Positions 1 to 8,231 of a stretch of DNA of 54,264 bases are shown one piece after another. The notes below the pieces were generated by a model. It had not been told where the DNA came from and did not search any database. It saw only the letters and a list, made by a program, of their open reading frames with translations. Every line of letters begins with the position of its first letter. The stretch's first letter is position 1. Origin of the DNA: Paenibacillus sp. 453mf (lineage in GTDB: Bacteria > Bacillota > Bacilli > Paenibacillales > Paenibacillaceae); the NCBI RefSeq assembly GCF_900116105.1, contig NZ_FPAC01000011.1:1-54264 (forward strand), read 5' to 3'. Position numbers and translations under genes: made by a program.

Positions 1-312
1 ATGCATTCGTAGGATTTCAAGAAGCACGGAGTATCGGGAGACGTTAAACAAAAGGGCTCGGACCCGTTCCGTTAGAAAGACCGACCTCCACCCCTTGGTT
101 AAGATGTGACGAAGGAATGATAGGGCTTGGACCCGTTGAGACATGGGAGTGAGAATCACTAAGGCGAAGTGGAGACGTGCAAATATGGAATAATTTGGGT
201 GATTAATGCTCACCCTTTATTTCTGCATGCCCAATTCTCCTTTAACTGACTACCAGCTCCTCAAACATCTCTTTCTTCGAATTAAACAAGGGATGAAATC
301 CTACGAATTCAT
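1..312. mobile_element. Putative IS remnant (IS110-like non-coding end) bounded by inverted repeats
   Basis: No convincing ORF is seen. Bases 1-19 (ATGCATTCGTAGGATTTCA) recur in inverted form at 294-312 with one mismatch. Inside, a 15-base direct repeat GGGCTYGGACCCGTT occurs at 54-68 and 123-137; each copy can fold as GGG/CCC. The style (repeated GGGCTnGGACCC blocks followed by a purine-rich GGAGTGAGAA stretch) resembles, from memory, non-coding ends of IS110-family elements, which encode a structured RNA. No transposase gene is present in the window, so this is either an element end cut by the window edge or a remnant. A small MITE-like element is the alternative. Confidence 0.35.
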
Positions 313-366
313 GAGCTTGAGTGAGGAAAACGAATTATATTGAGGGAGTTTAATAATAAATTTAGA

Positions 367-832
367 TTACAACATTGAATTTGCTACCCTCTCGATTTCC
401 TGATCATTAAGGGGCCTTCCTGTAAAATCTGTAATTATATACTGTATTCCTGAGTCAACAAAAGTTAAGCTTTTATAATCTCTAGTTAACATAACAGCGG
501 GAACATTTCCTTTTAAAAATATTTTCTTAGCATAGGGAGCTCCATCATAATGATTAATACGATCGAATTTCTTATTCTCTTTGCTTATGCTTAATAATAT
601 TTGATCTCCTGTCTCAACACCATAATATCGAATTTCAATTTGCTCTTTACTGATATCATTTGTTTCAGTTTTTTTTATACTGTAAGGAATAAACGTAGGA
701 AGAGTAATTTTTAACCCAGTCCGATTTTCATATGACTTGATTACTTTCTCTTGTGTTTGATCAAAGTTCACCCATTCATTATGCCCTAATGCGTTTATCA
801 TCACCATTAATACGATTACCACGCAATTAAAC
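367..832 (-). CDS. Hypothetical small exported or membrane-anchored protein
   Basis: About 155 residues. The start is a TTG at about 834, chosen because AAGGAGG lies 7 bases upstream. The first 18 residues are hydrophobic (FNCVVIVLMVMINALG), consistent with a signal peptide or N-terminal anchor and no lipobox. The rest is a soluble beta-rich looking domain with a Tyr/Ile-rich end. The layout (short export signal plus a domain with VPAVMLTRDYKSLTF) is reminiscent of DUF4367-type proteins, but I do not recognise it with certainty. It lies in the AT-rich accessory strip next to ssrA, with no operon partner. Confidence 0.5.
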
Positions 833-931
833 AATTTTGTTCCTCCTTAATAAAAACCAATGTGTTTATTAAGGTTACCCGAGCAATACTTATTATTCAG
901 AGAGATAAAGTTTCGCACTAATTCGTTACGT

Positions 932-966
932 TAACCTGCCCGTTAACTTAATGATTTAGCGGGCAG
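932..966. repeat. Copy 1 of a 20-bp direct repeat, with a hairpin
   Basis: TAACCTGCCCGTTAACTTAA at 932-951 recurs with one change at 1909-1928. In this copy CTGCCCG (936-942) pairs with CGGGCAG (960-966), forming a 7-bp stem with a 17-base loop. Together the two copies bracket the hypothetical gene at 1207-1668, so they could be ends of a small mobile segment or simply repeated terminator-like sequence. The rest of the 835-1206 gap shows no gene that I can support. Confidence 0.45.
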
Positions 967-1206
967 AGTCCGATTATACATATATCTAATCGGCAATCGG
1001 ATCCTGTTCTTGCTCCAGGACAAAAGTAGATTTATAAAGGAGTATAACCGACAGGATCAAAATATGTGAACTTACACTAACTGTCCCACCAGTTAAAATG
1101 GCTGCTGAATAGGCTTAATGGTTGGATGAAGCCAAAAATTTACTTGTAAAAGCCACATTTTCCTTATAACATTCCTAGTGAAATACAATTATAAAGGAAT
1201 GGTTTT

Positions 1207-1668
1207 GTGCCTGACTTAAATGATTACGGTAAACTAATAATTATATATTTTAATGAGGAGTGTATCTTAATTTGTCCTCATCATCCGGTAATTAAGGTAG
1301 ACGGAGGGTTACTAGGATTTGGAGATGAAGGACCAGTTTCAGAATTAGAGCGCAATCCTTCTATTGAAAGGTTACAATATTCATTGTTAGAAAATTTTAA
1401 TAATTCCAACCAGTATTTTCTCAATGAGTTTCCTAAACGTCTAGGAATTGAACAGTATTTAAAAGTAAAGAGTTACAGAGCAGCTACCAAAGATAAGAAC
1501 ATTGTAACGATTTTGTCTAGTACTTTTAAATATTCGATAAGTGCTCACAAAACTTTAAAGCCTAGCGTTTTTGTGCCTACTGAAACATTTGAGATAACTC
1601 AGGAAGAAGCAACTGACGAGCATCTTCTTGCTAAAAAAGTGCTTGAAGCAATGGAAATGTCTATTTAA
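1207..1668 (+). CDS. Hypothetical protein (immunity-protein-like size and style)
   Basis: 153 residues, GTG start with a modest AAGGA about 10 bases upstream. It has no signal peptide and no membrane segment. It is acidic with an all-alpha/beta look, and has a conserved-looking PHHPVIKVDGGLLGFGDEG segment near the N-terminus. Size, AT content and solitary placement beside an integration site resemble immunity proteins of polymorphic toxin systems, but no toxin gene is adjacent and I cannot assign a family. A function should not be inferred from this resemblance alone. Confidence 0.5.
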   Translation: MPDLNDYGKLIIIYFNEECILICPHHPVIKVDGGLLGFGDEGPVSELERNPSIERLQYSLLENFNNSNQYFLNEFPKRLGIEQYLKVKSYRAATKDKNIVTILSSTFKYSISAHKTLKPSVFVPTETFEITQEEATDEHLLAKKVLEAMEMSI

Positions 1669-1908
1669 CAAAAAACACTCGTCTCCAAAATGAACTCAAT
1701 TATCAATGTCTCCTACATTAACGAACATTGAGTTGTGTCCGTTGCTGGCGGGGTTTCTTTACCAGAAGCGGAGTTTCGATCATTGAAGTTAACCCAAAGG
1801 ATAACACGAATGACAAGATTATATTTATCAAATGCAAACAGCTCGTAATTAGGTTGTTTTTGTTTTCCCAAAGTTGATGAACAGAATGTTGCTCTAATTA
1901 AACTAACA

Positions 1909-1928
1909 TAACCTGCCCGTTAGCTTAA
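1909..1928. repeat. Copy 2 of the 20-bp direct repeat
   Basis: TAACCTGCCCGTTAGCTTAA, 19 of 20 identical to 932-951 and about 980 bp away in the same orientation. Unlike copy 1, it is not followed by the complementary CGGGCAG arm. The 1669-2181 gap holds this repeat and the tiny ORF at 1984-2058; nothing else is supported there. Confidence 0.45.
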
Positions 1929-1983
1929 CAAAATGAAAATAAAGAAAGCGTCTTCACGTCGCTCTTTTCTATCAGTTATGTAA

Positions 1984-2058
1984 TTAATCGTAATCCTCGA
2001 TATCAGCTCTGAGTTCCCAGAACATATTACTTTCTGGTGTAAGCTTGTTCCCTTTCAT
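1984..2058 (-). CDS. 24-residue ORF, YolD-like N-terminus (probably truncated)
   Basis: Translates as MKGNKLTPESNMFWELRADI plus EDYD and a TAA stop. A good ribosome site (GAGGTGA, 5 bases before ATG) precedes it. The first 14 residues resemble the start of YolD-like proteins found in Bacillus prophages and near SOS polymerase genes, which normally continue with a WESxRMMLPEH segment to about 100 residues. Here the frame ends soon after the Trp, so this is either a decayed YolD-like gene or an independent micropeptide. The strong ribosome site argues that it is, or recently was, translated. Confidence 0.4.
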   Translation of the reverse strand: MKGNKLTPESNMFWELRADIEDYD

Positions 2059-2181
2059 CCTGATCACCTCAGGACTTATTATATTACGAACATTAGTTCT
2101 TATCCAATGTATAATTTTTCTTTTCTAAAGATATAGAACACCCCAGCTCTGAAAGAACCGGGGCAAGTTGGTAATTAGATT

Positions 2182-3138
2182 TTAGTTATATAGATTACCG
2201 GCAACTGTTGTACCTTGGCTAATAAGATTTTTCATATTCAAGTAGAGCGGAATTCCAGTTGGCACTTCGCTACTTGTAAATGTATGGTAAAACCATTGTT
2301 CCGGAATTGATTGTTTTTTAGTACCCCAATAACTAATTTTAGATTGCGGATTAATCTCACCAACTACTCCATGTTTCCATATCGAATACATCATGTGAGC
2401 TTGTTTAGTATTGTGATCTGGTTCTTGCCATCCTTTGATTGAGATTGCGTTTGAACTGTAGGTACGTGTAAATATATTCGAAGAATTTTTTGCTTCTAAT
2501 CCTTCAAGTGTTGATGCGTAGTAACTTATTGCAGCTCTTGAAGTTGGTACCGATACATCTGAATGATTAAAAGATGGTTTGTTGTTTTTATATACTTCGA
2601 CCTGACTATTATCTCCCAATAATTCTAGAGGGCTAGTTCTTTCAAAGCTTGTACTAGTTTGTTCTAAAATCTCCCTTGCTTCAGGGTTATCCTTATCAAG
2701 CAAGATAATATTTTCAAGAACCACTGTCCATTCACCATTTATTACTTTAACAGGTACATTGTACGTTGGCAGTTTTCCGGAATTTGAGAAAGTTAGAGAA
2801 AGTTCTACTGAATATTCATTTTCATTTACTTCAGTTACATTTCCCACATTAAAGGAAATTAGCAGATCTGCGTTTTCTGCACTTTCATTTGCAATACTAT
2901 TTTTAAGAATCTCATATGAAGAAGTAACAACTTTTAATTGTTCCTCTTCAGACCCCCATTTAATGTCTGTAGTCAACTCTGCAAATGTTGTTGCATCTAG
3001 ATTTTGAGCAGCAGTATACGCCTTATTTACAGTTTCTATAACTTTTTGCTCGTTAGTAAGCTCACTTGCACTAGCTGTTCCACCAATAATCCCCATTAGA
3101 AGACTCATCGTGAGACCAATTTTTGCTACTTTTTTCAT
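2182..3138 (-). CDS. Secreted hypothetical protein with N-terminal NTF2-like-looking domain
   Basis: 318 residues from the ATG at 3138, preceded by GAGGGAG; a longer frame starting at 3222 lacks such support. Residues 1-25 (MKKVAKIGLTMSLLMGIIGG then TASAS) form a classic Sec signal peptide with an Ala-Ser-Ala type cleavage site. Residues about 30-150 (EQKVIETVNKAYTAAQNLDA onward) look like an NTF2/SnoaL-type cystatin-like fold. The C-terminal 110 residues are Ser/Tyr/Trp-rich with no motif I recognise. The protein is likely exported to the medium or wall. Its codon use is AT-rich like the rest of this strip and unlike the core genes downstream. Confidence 0.6.
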   Translation of the reverse strand: MKKVAKIGLTMSLLMGIIGGTASASELTNEQKVIETVNKAYTAAQNLDATTFAELTTDIKWGSEEEQLKVVTSSYEILKNSIANESAENADLLISFNVGNVTEVNENEYSVELSLTFSNSGKLPTYNVPVKVINGEWTVVLENIILLDKDNPEAREILEQTSTSFERTSPLELLGDNSQVEVYKNNKPSFNHSDVSVPTSRAAISYYASTLEGLEAKNSSNIFTRTYSSNAISIKGWQEPDHNTKQAHMMYSIWKHGVVGEINPQSKISYWGTKKQSIPEQWFYHTFTSSEVPTGIPLYLNMKNLISQGTTVAGNLYN

Positions 3139-3361
3139 TCTTACTCCCTCTGTGTAATTTCTAAGATGTAAGTCTTTTCTAATATTATTACTTATTATTG
3201 GCAAAAGAAAAGACCTTTTCATATTAATGGATATTCGTATTAATTGTCTATCTTTTTATTTATCTAACATTCATTTCAATACTTAAGCATCAGTTTCATA
3301 TTTACATATTGCTTAATAAAATAAACCCTCAAGCCCAATAATTGACGAAGAGGAAGCCAGA

Positions 3362-3577
3362 ATGAAACTAATCACTGCCCAATACGAAGAGAAAGAAGAC
3401 TATTATATTAATGAGCTAACCACAGAAGAGATAAAGGATATGATGGTCAACTTAAAAGAGAATTGGGCCCTGATCGAACCTGAAACGCAAAAGTTGCTCG
3501 TTCAGTCCATGTTCCGTCAGATTACAATAAAAAAAGAATCAGACAAGTGGAGCGTCGTTCAAATGCTCACTGTCTGA
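3362..3577 (+). pseudogene. C-terminal fragment of a serine-type site-specific recombinase
   Basis: 71 residues containing NWALIEPETQKLLVQSMFRQ followed by ITIKKESDKWSVVQM. This is the style of the extreme C-terminus of large serine recombinases/integrases (recombinase plus zinc-ribbon/coiled-coil proteins). The catalytic and recombinase domains are absent, so it cannot be active. It ends about 60 bases from the 3' end of the tmRNA gene, a frequent target of integrating elements, which fits an integrase abutting its attachment site after most of the element was lost. Confidence 0.55.
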
Positions 3578-3640
3578 TTCTTTTCCTTCATGGAGTTTCC
3601 TAAACGCCTTCAACATGATACTTTTCATTAAGTACCATCT

Positions 3641-4001
3641 TGGAGGCGAGGGGAGTCGAACCCCTGTCCGAAGATAACGCCACATAAGCTTCTACGGGTG
3701 TAGTCACAGTTTTGATGTCACCCGAGTAGCGCCCCGTAACCGGCTCTACGTTGGGTCAGCCTGTTTGTCTTCTTCAGCTAGCCGCAGGCGGAGACTAGAC
3801 AGCGTATCCCACTAAAGTTGGGCCCTCATCCCGGTACATGGGCGATACAGAGCGAGAGCACGCACACAGGTTATTAAGCTGCGAAAGCGTAGTTGTTTTG
3901 TTGTTTGCCGTTTAATAGGCTTTAGCGTTGATGAAGCGGACGCGTCCCCACTACCCGCTACTCATGCTCGAACTATCCCCGTCGAATCCAAAAACGCCCC
4001 C
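3641..4001 (-). ncRNA. ssrA: tmRNA (transfer-messenger RNA)
   Basis: Ribosome rescue RNA that acts with SmpB. The 5' GGGGGCG (at 4001) pairs with the 3' CGCCTCC (3648-3642), and a T-arm GGGGTTCGACTCCCC is present just before the 3' end. The tag-coding part lies at 3909-3874 and encodes GKQQNNYAFAA followed by TAA (preceded by the charged Ala), the usual hydrophobic AA-ending degradation tag. The 3' CCA is not encoded: the sequence continues AGATGG after the discriminator A. smpB lies upstream on the same strand. The 3' flank holds a recombinase fragment, so this gene end is a likely attachment site. Confidence 0.93.
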
Positions 4002-4140
4002 TTGTTATAAAGGGCCTCCTGGATAGATCGGTTCAATTAGAGCACCAGTAGATCTATTCCGCATCCTTCCCCTCCATGGTGAAAGGATGAACTAGAAGCA
4101 ATTGGTTGTACCAGAGCACTTGTTCTCTCTCGTACTTCCT
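4002..4140 (-). other. Structured leader upstream of ssrA
   Basis: The 310-base stretch between ssrA and smpB has no ORF. Reading toward ssrA, two clean stems can be drawn: CATCCTT/AAGGATG (4089-4083 with 4068-4062) and ATAGATC/GATCTAT (4057-4051 with 4029-4023). The word AGAGCAC is repeated nearby. It may be the 5' precursor of tmRNA removed by RNase P, or a structured regulatory leader. I could not place a convincing promoter; TATACT near 4142-4147 on the minus strand is a possible -10 box. Confidence 0.35.
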
Positions 4141-4311
4141 TAGTATATCACAAAAGTATATATAATGCGACTTACTCTAACCTATAACTTGCAGGTAAAC
4201 AAGGAGAGAGTTGGAAAGCGCGTCATACCTAACCTATCCTTATCAGCTACTTCAGAGCTGACTCAGACCCATGCATTTCATTCAACTCGATAGAAGCTAG
4301 GCTAAATTAAG

Positions 4312-4791
4312 TTACCTAGCAATCTTCTGCTTCTCGCGCAGTGCACGCTGGATATCACGCTGTGCATCCCGCTTCGCAGCTGTGTCACGCTTGTCGTACT
4401 GCTTCTTACCCTTACCCAGTCCGAGCAGCAGCTTCGCATATCCATTGCGGACATAAATCTTGAGCGGTACGATGGAGTACCCCTCCTGCTTCGACAGACC
4501 CAGCAGCTTGTTAATCTGCGCCTTGTGCAAGAGCAGCTTACGCGTACGCGTAGGATCTTCCGGATTATTGCGGTTCCCTTGCTCAAATGGACTGATATGC
4601 ATGTTATGAATATGGATCTCGCCGTTCCGAATCGTCGCAAACGCATCTCCAATATTCGCACGTCCATTCCGCAGAGACTTGATCTCAGTCCCGGTCAGCA
4701 CCATTCCTGCTTCATACGTATCCTCGATGAAATAGTCATGGGAAGCCTTCTTATTCTGCGCTAATACCTTGCCGTCATTCTTCTTCGCCAT
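4312..4791 (-). CDS. smpB: SsrA-binding protein SmpB
   Basis: 159 residues, the usual family length. It binds tmRNA and delivers it to stalled ribosomes. The N-terminal HDYFIEDTYEAGMVLTGTEI with KSLR and the GEIHIHNMHISPFEQGN segment are characteristic of the SmpB beta-barrel; the basic C-terminal tail (KKQYDKRDTAAKRDAQRDIQ) is the helix that enters the mRNA channel. ATG start with GAGGTGA upstream. It lies about 310 bases upstream of ssrA on the same strand, as in many Bacilli. In B. subtilis rnr is the next gene upstream; here a sugar cluster intervenes. Confidence 0.97.
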   Translation of the reverse strand: MAKKNDGKVLAQNKKASHDYFIEDTYEAGMVLTGTEIKSLRNGRANIGDAFATIRNGEIHIHNMHISPFEQGNRNNPEDPTRTRKLLLHKAQINKLLGLSKQEGYSIVPLKIYVRNGYAKLLLGLGKGKKQYDKRDTAAKRDAQRDIQRALREKQKIAR

Positions 4792-4926
4792 GTTCTCTTC
4801 ACCTCTTCGTTATCGTAATGTAGCAAGCACTGACGGTTACTTCGTCTATAAGACATTGGGAAATAATAATCATTTCCGGACTTCATTGTATCAAATACTG
4901 TGATGAGAAATCAAGGTAACAAACCC

Positions 4927-6060
4927 CTATATGCGTTGTACCCCGCTGCCGACGGTTTGAAGCAATTGGAATTCTCCATCTCGTATTGTAAAAAGAACAC
5001 TCGGCCCAAGCTCCGGCTGAGCCTCACTGTATATATTCAGTAGTCTCCAAGGATGAATAGATCCCATATTCCAGGCTTCCTCCATTGCGCACAATCTCTT
5101 GCGAACCAGTTGGCTGATCCCTTGAATCAGCATTTGAGCAGACCCGGCAAGCAGCTCAGGCTGATCGGTTAAATGAAGCTTTCCCGATTCCGTCAGCGTT
5201 ACTCTTCCACCGATATGTGTCTTATAATCTCCTGCCGGTAAACCCGCCAAATGCGCTGCATCGCTGACGAGTATGGCCTTTTCCTTTTTCACGCGCATAA
5301 TGACCTTCTGAACAGCATCCGGCAAATGAAACCCATCGGCAATAAAGCAGGTATGAAGCGAATCTGCTGCCAGCTGATCCCACAGGTAGTTAGGGTGTCT
5401 AGGAAGCATGAGATGGGCACCGTTGCCAAGGTGAGTAGACATAGCAGCCCCACATCTCACCGCATCCACAATCTGCTCACTGCTCGCCGCTGTATGACCT
5501 ATGGATACAATGATTCCTTCTTGCACACACTGTTCTATAAAAGCATCACTGCAATCCCACTCAGGCGACATTGTTACGATCCGAATTAATCCATTCCCTG
5601 CTCTCTGCAGGCGCTGCAATAAACCAATATCAGGCGGGGTAACGAATTCTGCAGGATGCGCACCTCTCGGTCCATCCTCTCGCGAAATAAAAGGTCCTTC
5701 CAAATGAATGCCTGCAACGCTATTCTGCGTCACCTCATCCAATATACAAGCGGCAGCAATCGTTCTAATAGACTGGCTCATCGCTTCTTCGCTGTTTGTA
5801 ATTACGGTTGGGCAATATTTTACGACACCAACGGCTTGTAACAGTCGAGTTACTTGATGAACCTGCTCTACAGTAAGCGCCGGGCTGTTAAAATCAATCC
5901 CCATATACCCATTAACCTGCAAGTCCACTAGGCCTGGAGCGAAATAGACCGTTCCACCCGCCACGTCAGCTATCTCCGCGAAACAGTCATCGGTCATCTC
6001 CACTTCAATTCGATTCCCCGTGGCATAATGCACAGCTTCCACATAACGTCCGTTATCCAT
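4927..6060 (-). CDS. nagA: NagA-like N-acetylglucosamine-6-phosphate deacetylase, divergent subgroup
   Basis: 377 residues of the amidohydrolase superfamily. The start at 6060 is chosen over an ATG at 6081 because AAGGAGG stands 9 bases before it. Expected metal and catalytic residues are present: HLEGPF (Glu121), SIGHT (His189), STH (His210) and LVSDA (Asp267, the general acid/base). The canonical THLFNAM segment reads THLGNGAHLMLPRHPN here, changing the loop that contacts the sugar phosphate in E. coli NagA. The likely reaction is removal of acetyl from an N-acetylated amino sugar (phosphate). Last gene of a minus-strand sugar cluster; nagB lies 277 bases upstream. Confidence 0.8.
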   Translation of the reverse strand: MDNGRYVEAVHYATGNRIEVEMTDDCFAEIADVAGGTVYFAPGLVDLQVNGYMGIDFNSPALTVEQVHQVTRLLQAVGVVKYCPTVITNSEEAMSQSIRTIAAACILDEVTQNSVAGIHLEGPFISREDGPRGAHPAEFVTPPDIGLLQRLQRAGNGLIRIVTMSPEWDCSDAFIEQCVQEGIIVSIGHTAASSEQIVDAVRCGAAMSTHLGNGAHLMLPRHPNYLWDQLAADSLHTCFIADGFHLPDAVQKVIMRVKKEKAILVSDAAHLAGLPAGDYKTHIGGRVTLTESGKLHLTDQPELLAGSAQMLIQGISQLVRKRLCAMEEAWNMGSIHPWRLLNIYSEAQPELGPSVLFTIRDGEFQLLQTVGSGVQRI

Positions 6061-6337
6061 CTGTAAAGGCCTCCTTCTCATATAAAAAAGCGTCTTAACG
6101 ACGCTGGGTATCAGTAAGATACTTAAAGCAGTTAACGAAATAAGCTAAGGGAATGGCATACTGAGGTTTGTGTTTAATTGGGTTATATGCATGAATGCTT
6201 ACTGTAGCAGCTTCCGTGGCTTTGGTATGCTTCTTTGAAGTCTGTATTGTGTATCTGTACGGCGCTTGTGTCAGAAAAACAGTTGTTTGAGCCTAGCAGT
6301 AAAGGTTTATGTGGATGCTTGAACGAACACATTTATT

Positions 6338-7126
6338 CTAGCCATGCTCACTCGCCACTTCTCCCCAAGCTTCCACATCCACATACAAAGTACACCTCTG
6401 GTGCGTACGCAAAATGCTGGCCGGGCAAGCCTCGCTAATCTTACCGTTCACAGTGCAGTATACCGCCTGCTTCTTTGTCGGTCCCGGCACCATGCAGAAC
6501 AGCTCTGTTCCGGACATGAGTGCGGGCACCGTCAATGTAAGCGCATGGGTAGGTACTTCCTCGAAGCTCGGAAAACATCCATCATTCACCTGCTGCTGTC
6601 TGCACGCCTCATCGAGCTCCACCGGCCTCACCCAAGCTTTATCTGCAAAATCAGCCACCGGGGGATCGTTAAAGGCAATATGACCATTCTCACCAATCCC
6701 CATGAATACAAAGTCAATCGGTCTCTCCCTCAAGAGCACTTCATATCTGCGGCACTCCTCTGCCGGTTCTGCCGTCCCGTTTAGTGGGTGCCATGCATTT
6801 AGCCCAGGCTCTGCTAGACGTATAACACGCTCCTCTACAAACCTGGCAAAGCTTTGGTCTGCCGTACGGGACAACCCGATATACTCATCCATATGAAAAG
6901 CCTCTACTCTATCCCACTCCACATCGGCTGCTTCCATAAGCGCATGCAAAAATTCATTTTGTGAAGGAGCTGCGGCAAAAATAACTCTTACTCGTTCCTG
7001 TATGCGAAGCCGCTGCTGTAAAGAGCGAACTGCCTCTGCGGCAGCCGCCTTACCCATCTCTTCACGTGTTGCAAATACACGAACCTGCAGCTGATCTGCA
7101 TGCGTTTGGAATATCGGTGTAATCAT
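6338..7126 (-). CDS. nagB: NagB-like glucosamine-6-phosphate deaminase/isomerase
   Basis: 262 residues from the ATG at 7126, with AAGGTGAG upstream; a TTG at 7162 is an alternative. This matches the E. coli enzyme (266). Family: SugarP_isomerase (NagB/RpiA/SOL fold). HMDEY (Asp80, enolisation base) and GIGENGHIAFNDPP (His149, ring opening) are present. The usual FNEP reads FNDP, so the glutamate that helps ring opening is an aspartate, a variant seen in NagB-like subgroups. It probably converts glucosamine-6-phosphate or a related amino sugar phosphate to the ketose phosphate plus ammonia, entering glycolysis. Confidence 0.85.
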   Translation of the reverse strand: MITPIFQTHADQLQVRVFATREEMGKAAAAEAVRSLQQRLRIQERVRVIFAAAPSQNEFLHALMEAADVEWDRVEAFHMDEYIGLSRTADQSFARFVEERVIRLAEPGLNAWHPLNGTAEPAEECRRYEVLLRERPIDFVFMGIGENGHIAFNDPPVADFADKAWVRPVELDEACRQQQVNDGCFPSFEEVPTHALTLTVPALMSGTELFCMVPGPTKKQAVYCTVNGKISEACPASILRTHQRCTLYVDVEAWGEVASEHG

Positions 7127-7196
7127 GAGCTCACTCACCTTCGTCCCCACCTTCCTCTTCAAAGAGCATAATCCTGATCCAAATTCGCTGATGCCC

Positions 7197-8225
7197 CTAC
7201 ACCAACGAAAAATGTTCCTTGAGCTTAATCTCCTGCTTCAGACGCGAGGAAGCATAGGTTCCCAGAATAATCTCCAACGAGTGCCTTCCCTCTGTTCCTG
7301 GAACAACGGGCGCACGACCTTCACGTACCGCATATGCCAAATCTCGAATTTGCTCCCGATGCCCATCCGGAATGACGGCAAAAGGGGCGAACTCCGGCAG
7401 CTTGCTCTCCGCTCCATCCAGTTCAAGCATCACGATATCATCCTCTTCTATAATCAGTGTTCCTTTCTCACCATACAGCTCAAGCCGCTGCCCCTTGCCT
7501 TTATAGGCGGTGGTCGTAATCTCCAGCACACCCATCGCACCGCTCTCATATTGGAGCAGGGAGGTTACGGTGTCCTCCACCTCGATATCACGCAGCACGT
7601 TTCTCGCTCTGCCCTCGATGGAAGCAACTGGACCCGCCAGCCACTGGAGCATATCCACGGTATGTATGCCCTGATTCATCATGGCTCCTCCTCCGTCCAT
7701 TGCCCACGTTCCACGCCATCCGGCACTGTCATAATAAGCCTGGCTCCGATAGATCTTCACGTAGGCGGAACAGAGACTGAGCTTGCCAAGAGCACCGGAA
7801 GCAATGAGCTGTTTCGCATATTGCGCTTGCGGAGACATACGGCGGGGAAATACGGTGGCAAGCAGAACACCCGCCTTCTCACAGGCTTTAATCATGCGCT
7901 CTACGCCTTCCATCTGGATCGCCATCGGCTTCTCGACGAGGATGTGCTTGCCCGCTCTAGCCGCTCGAACGACCTGCTCCTCATGCAGCCCGCTTGGTGT
8001 GCAGATGGATACCACTTCAATATCCTGCCTGGCCAATATCTCATCCAGATCCGAGTATGCCGCCGCTCCATATTGTGCAGCGAATCGCGCGGCCTGATCC
8101 GGATTCACATCACATATCGCGACAAGCTCTGCCTCCGGTAGCTTTGCGATTTCACTGGCATGCACCTCTGCAATAATTCCACAGCCCACAATCCCATATC
8201 TCACAGGCCTCATTCCTGCTGACAT
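7197..8225 (-). CDS. Gfo/Idh/MocA family NAD(P)-dependent oxidoreductase (first of a pair)
   Basis: 342 residues. The N-terminal Rossmann fold starts with YGIVGCGIIAEVHASEI (dinucleotide-binding GxGxxA-type). The EKPMA motif, which carries the family catalytic lysine, lies near residue 98, and GGGAMMNQGIHTVDMLQWL carries the conserved His/Asp of the C-terminal alpha/beta domain. It likely oxidises or reduces a hydroxyl of a sugar or its phosphate; the substrate is unknown. ATG start with AAGGGTGAG upstream. It starts 6 bases after the next oxidoreductase ends, so the two are surely cotranscribed. Confidence 0.88.
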   Translation of the reverse strand: MSAGMRPVRYGIVGCGIIAEVHASEIAKLPEAELVAICDVNPDQAARFAAQYGAAAYSDLDEILARQDIEVVSICTPSGLHEEQVVRAARAGKHILVEKPMAIQMEGVERMIKACEKAGVLLATVFPRRMSPQAQYAKQLIASGALGKLSLCSAYVKIYRSQAYYDSAGWRGTWAMDGGGAMMNQGIHTVDMLQWLAGPVASIEGRARNVLRDIEVEDTVTSLLQYESGAMGVLEITTTAYKGKGQRLELYGEKGTLIIEEDDIVMLELDGAESKLPEFAPFAVIPDGHREQIRDLAYAVREGRAPVVPGTEGRHSLEIILGTYASSRLKQEIKLKEHFSLV

Positions 8226-8231
8226 AACCGC

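Noticed and set aside
7125..8141. Long plus-strand frame (338 codons) opposite the first oxidoreductase
   Set aside because: It is the antisense of a clear Gfo/Idh/MocA gene, has no ribosome site and no recognisable motif; such frames arise in GC-rich coding DNA.
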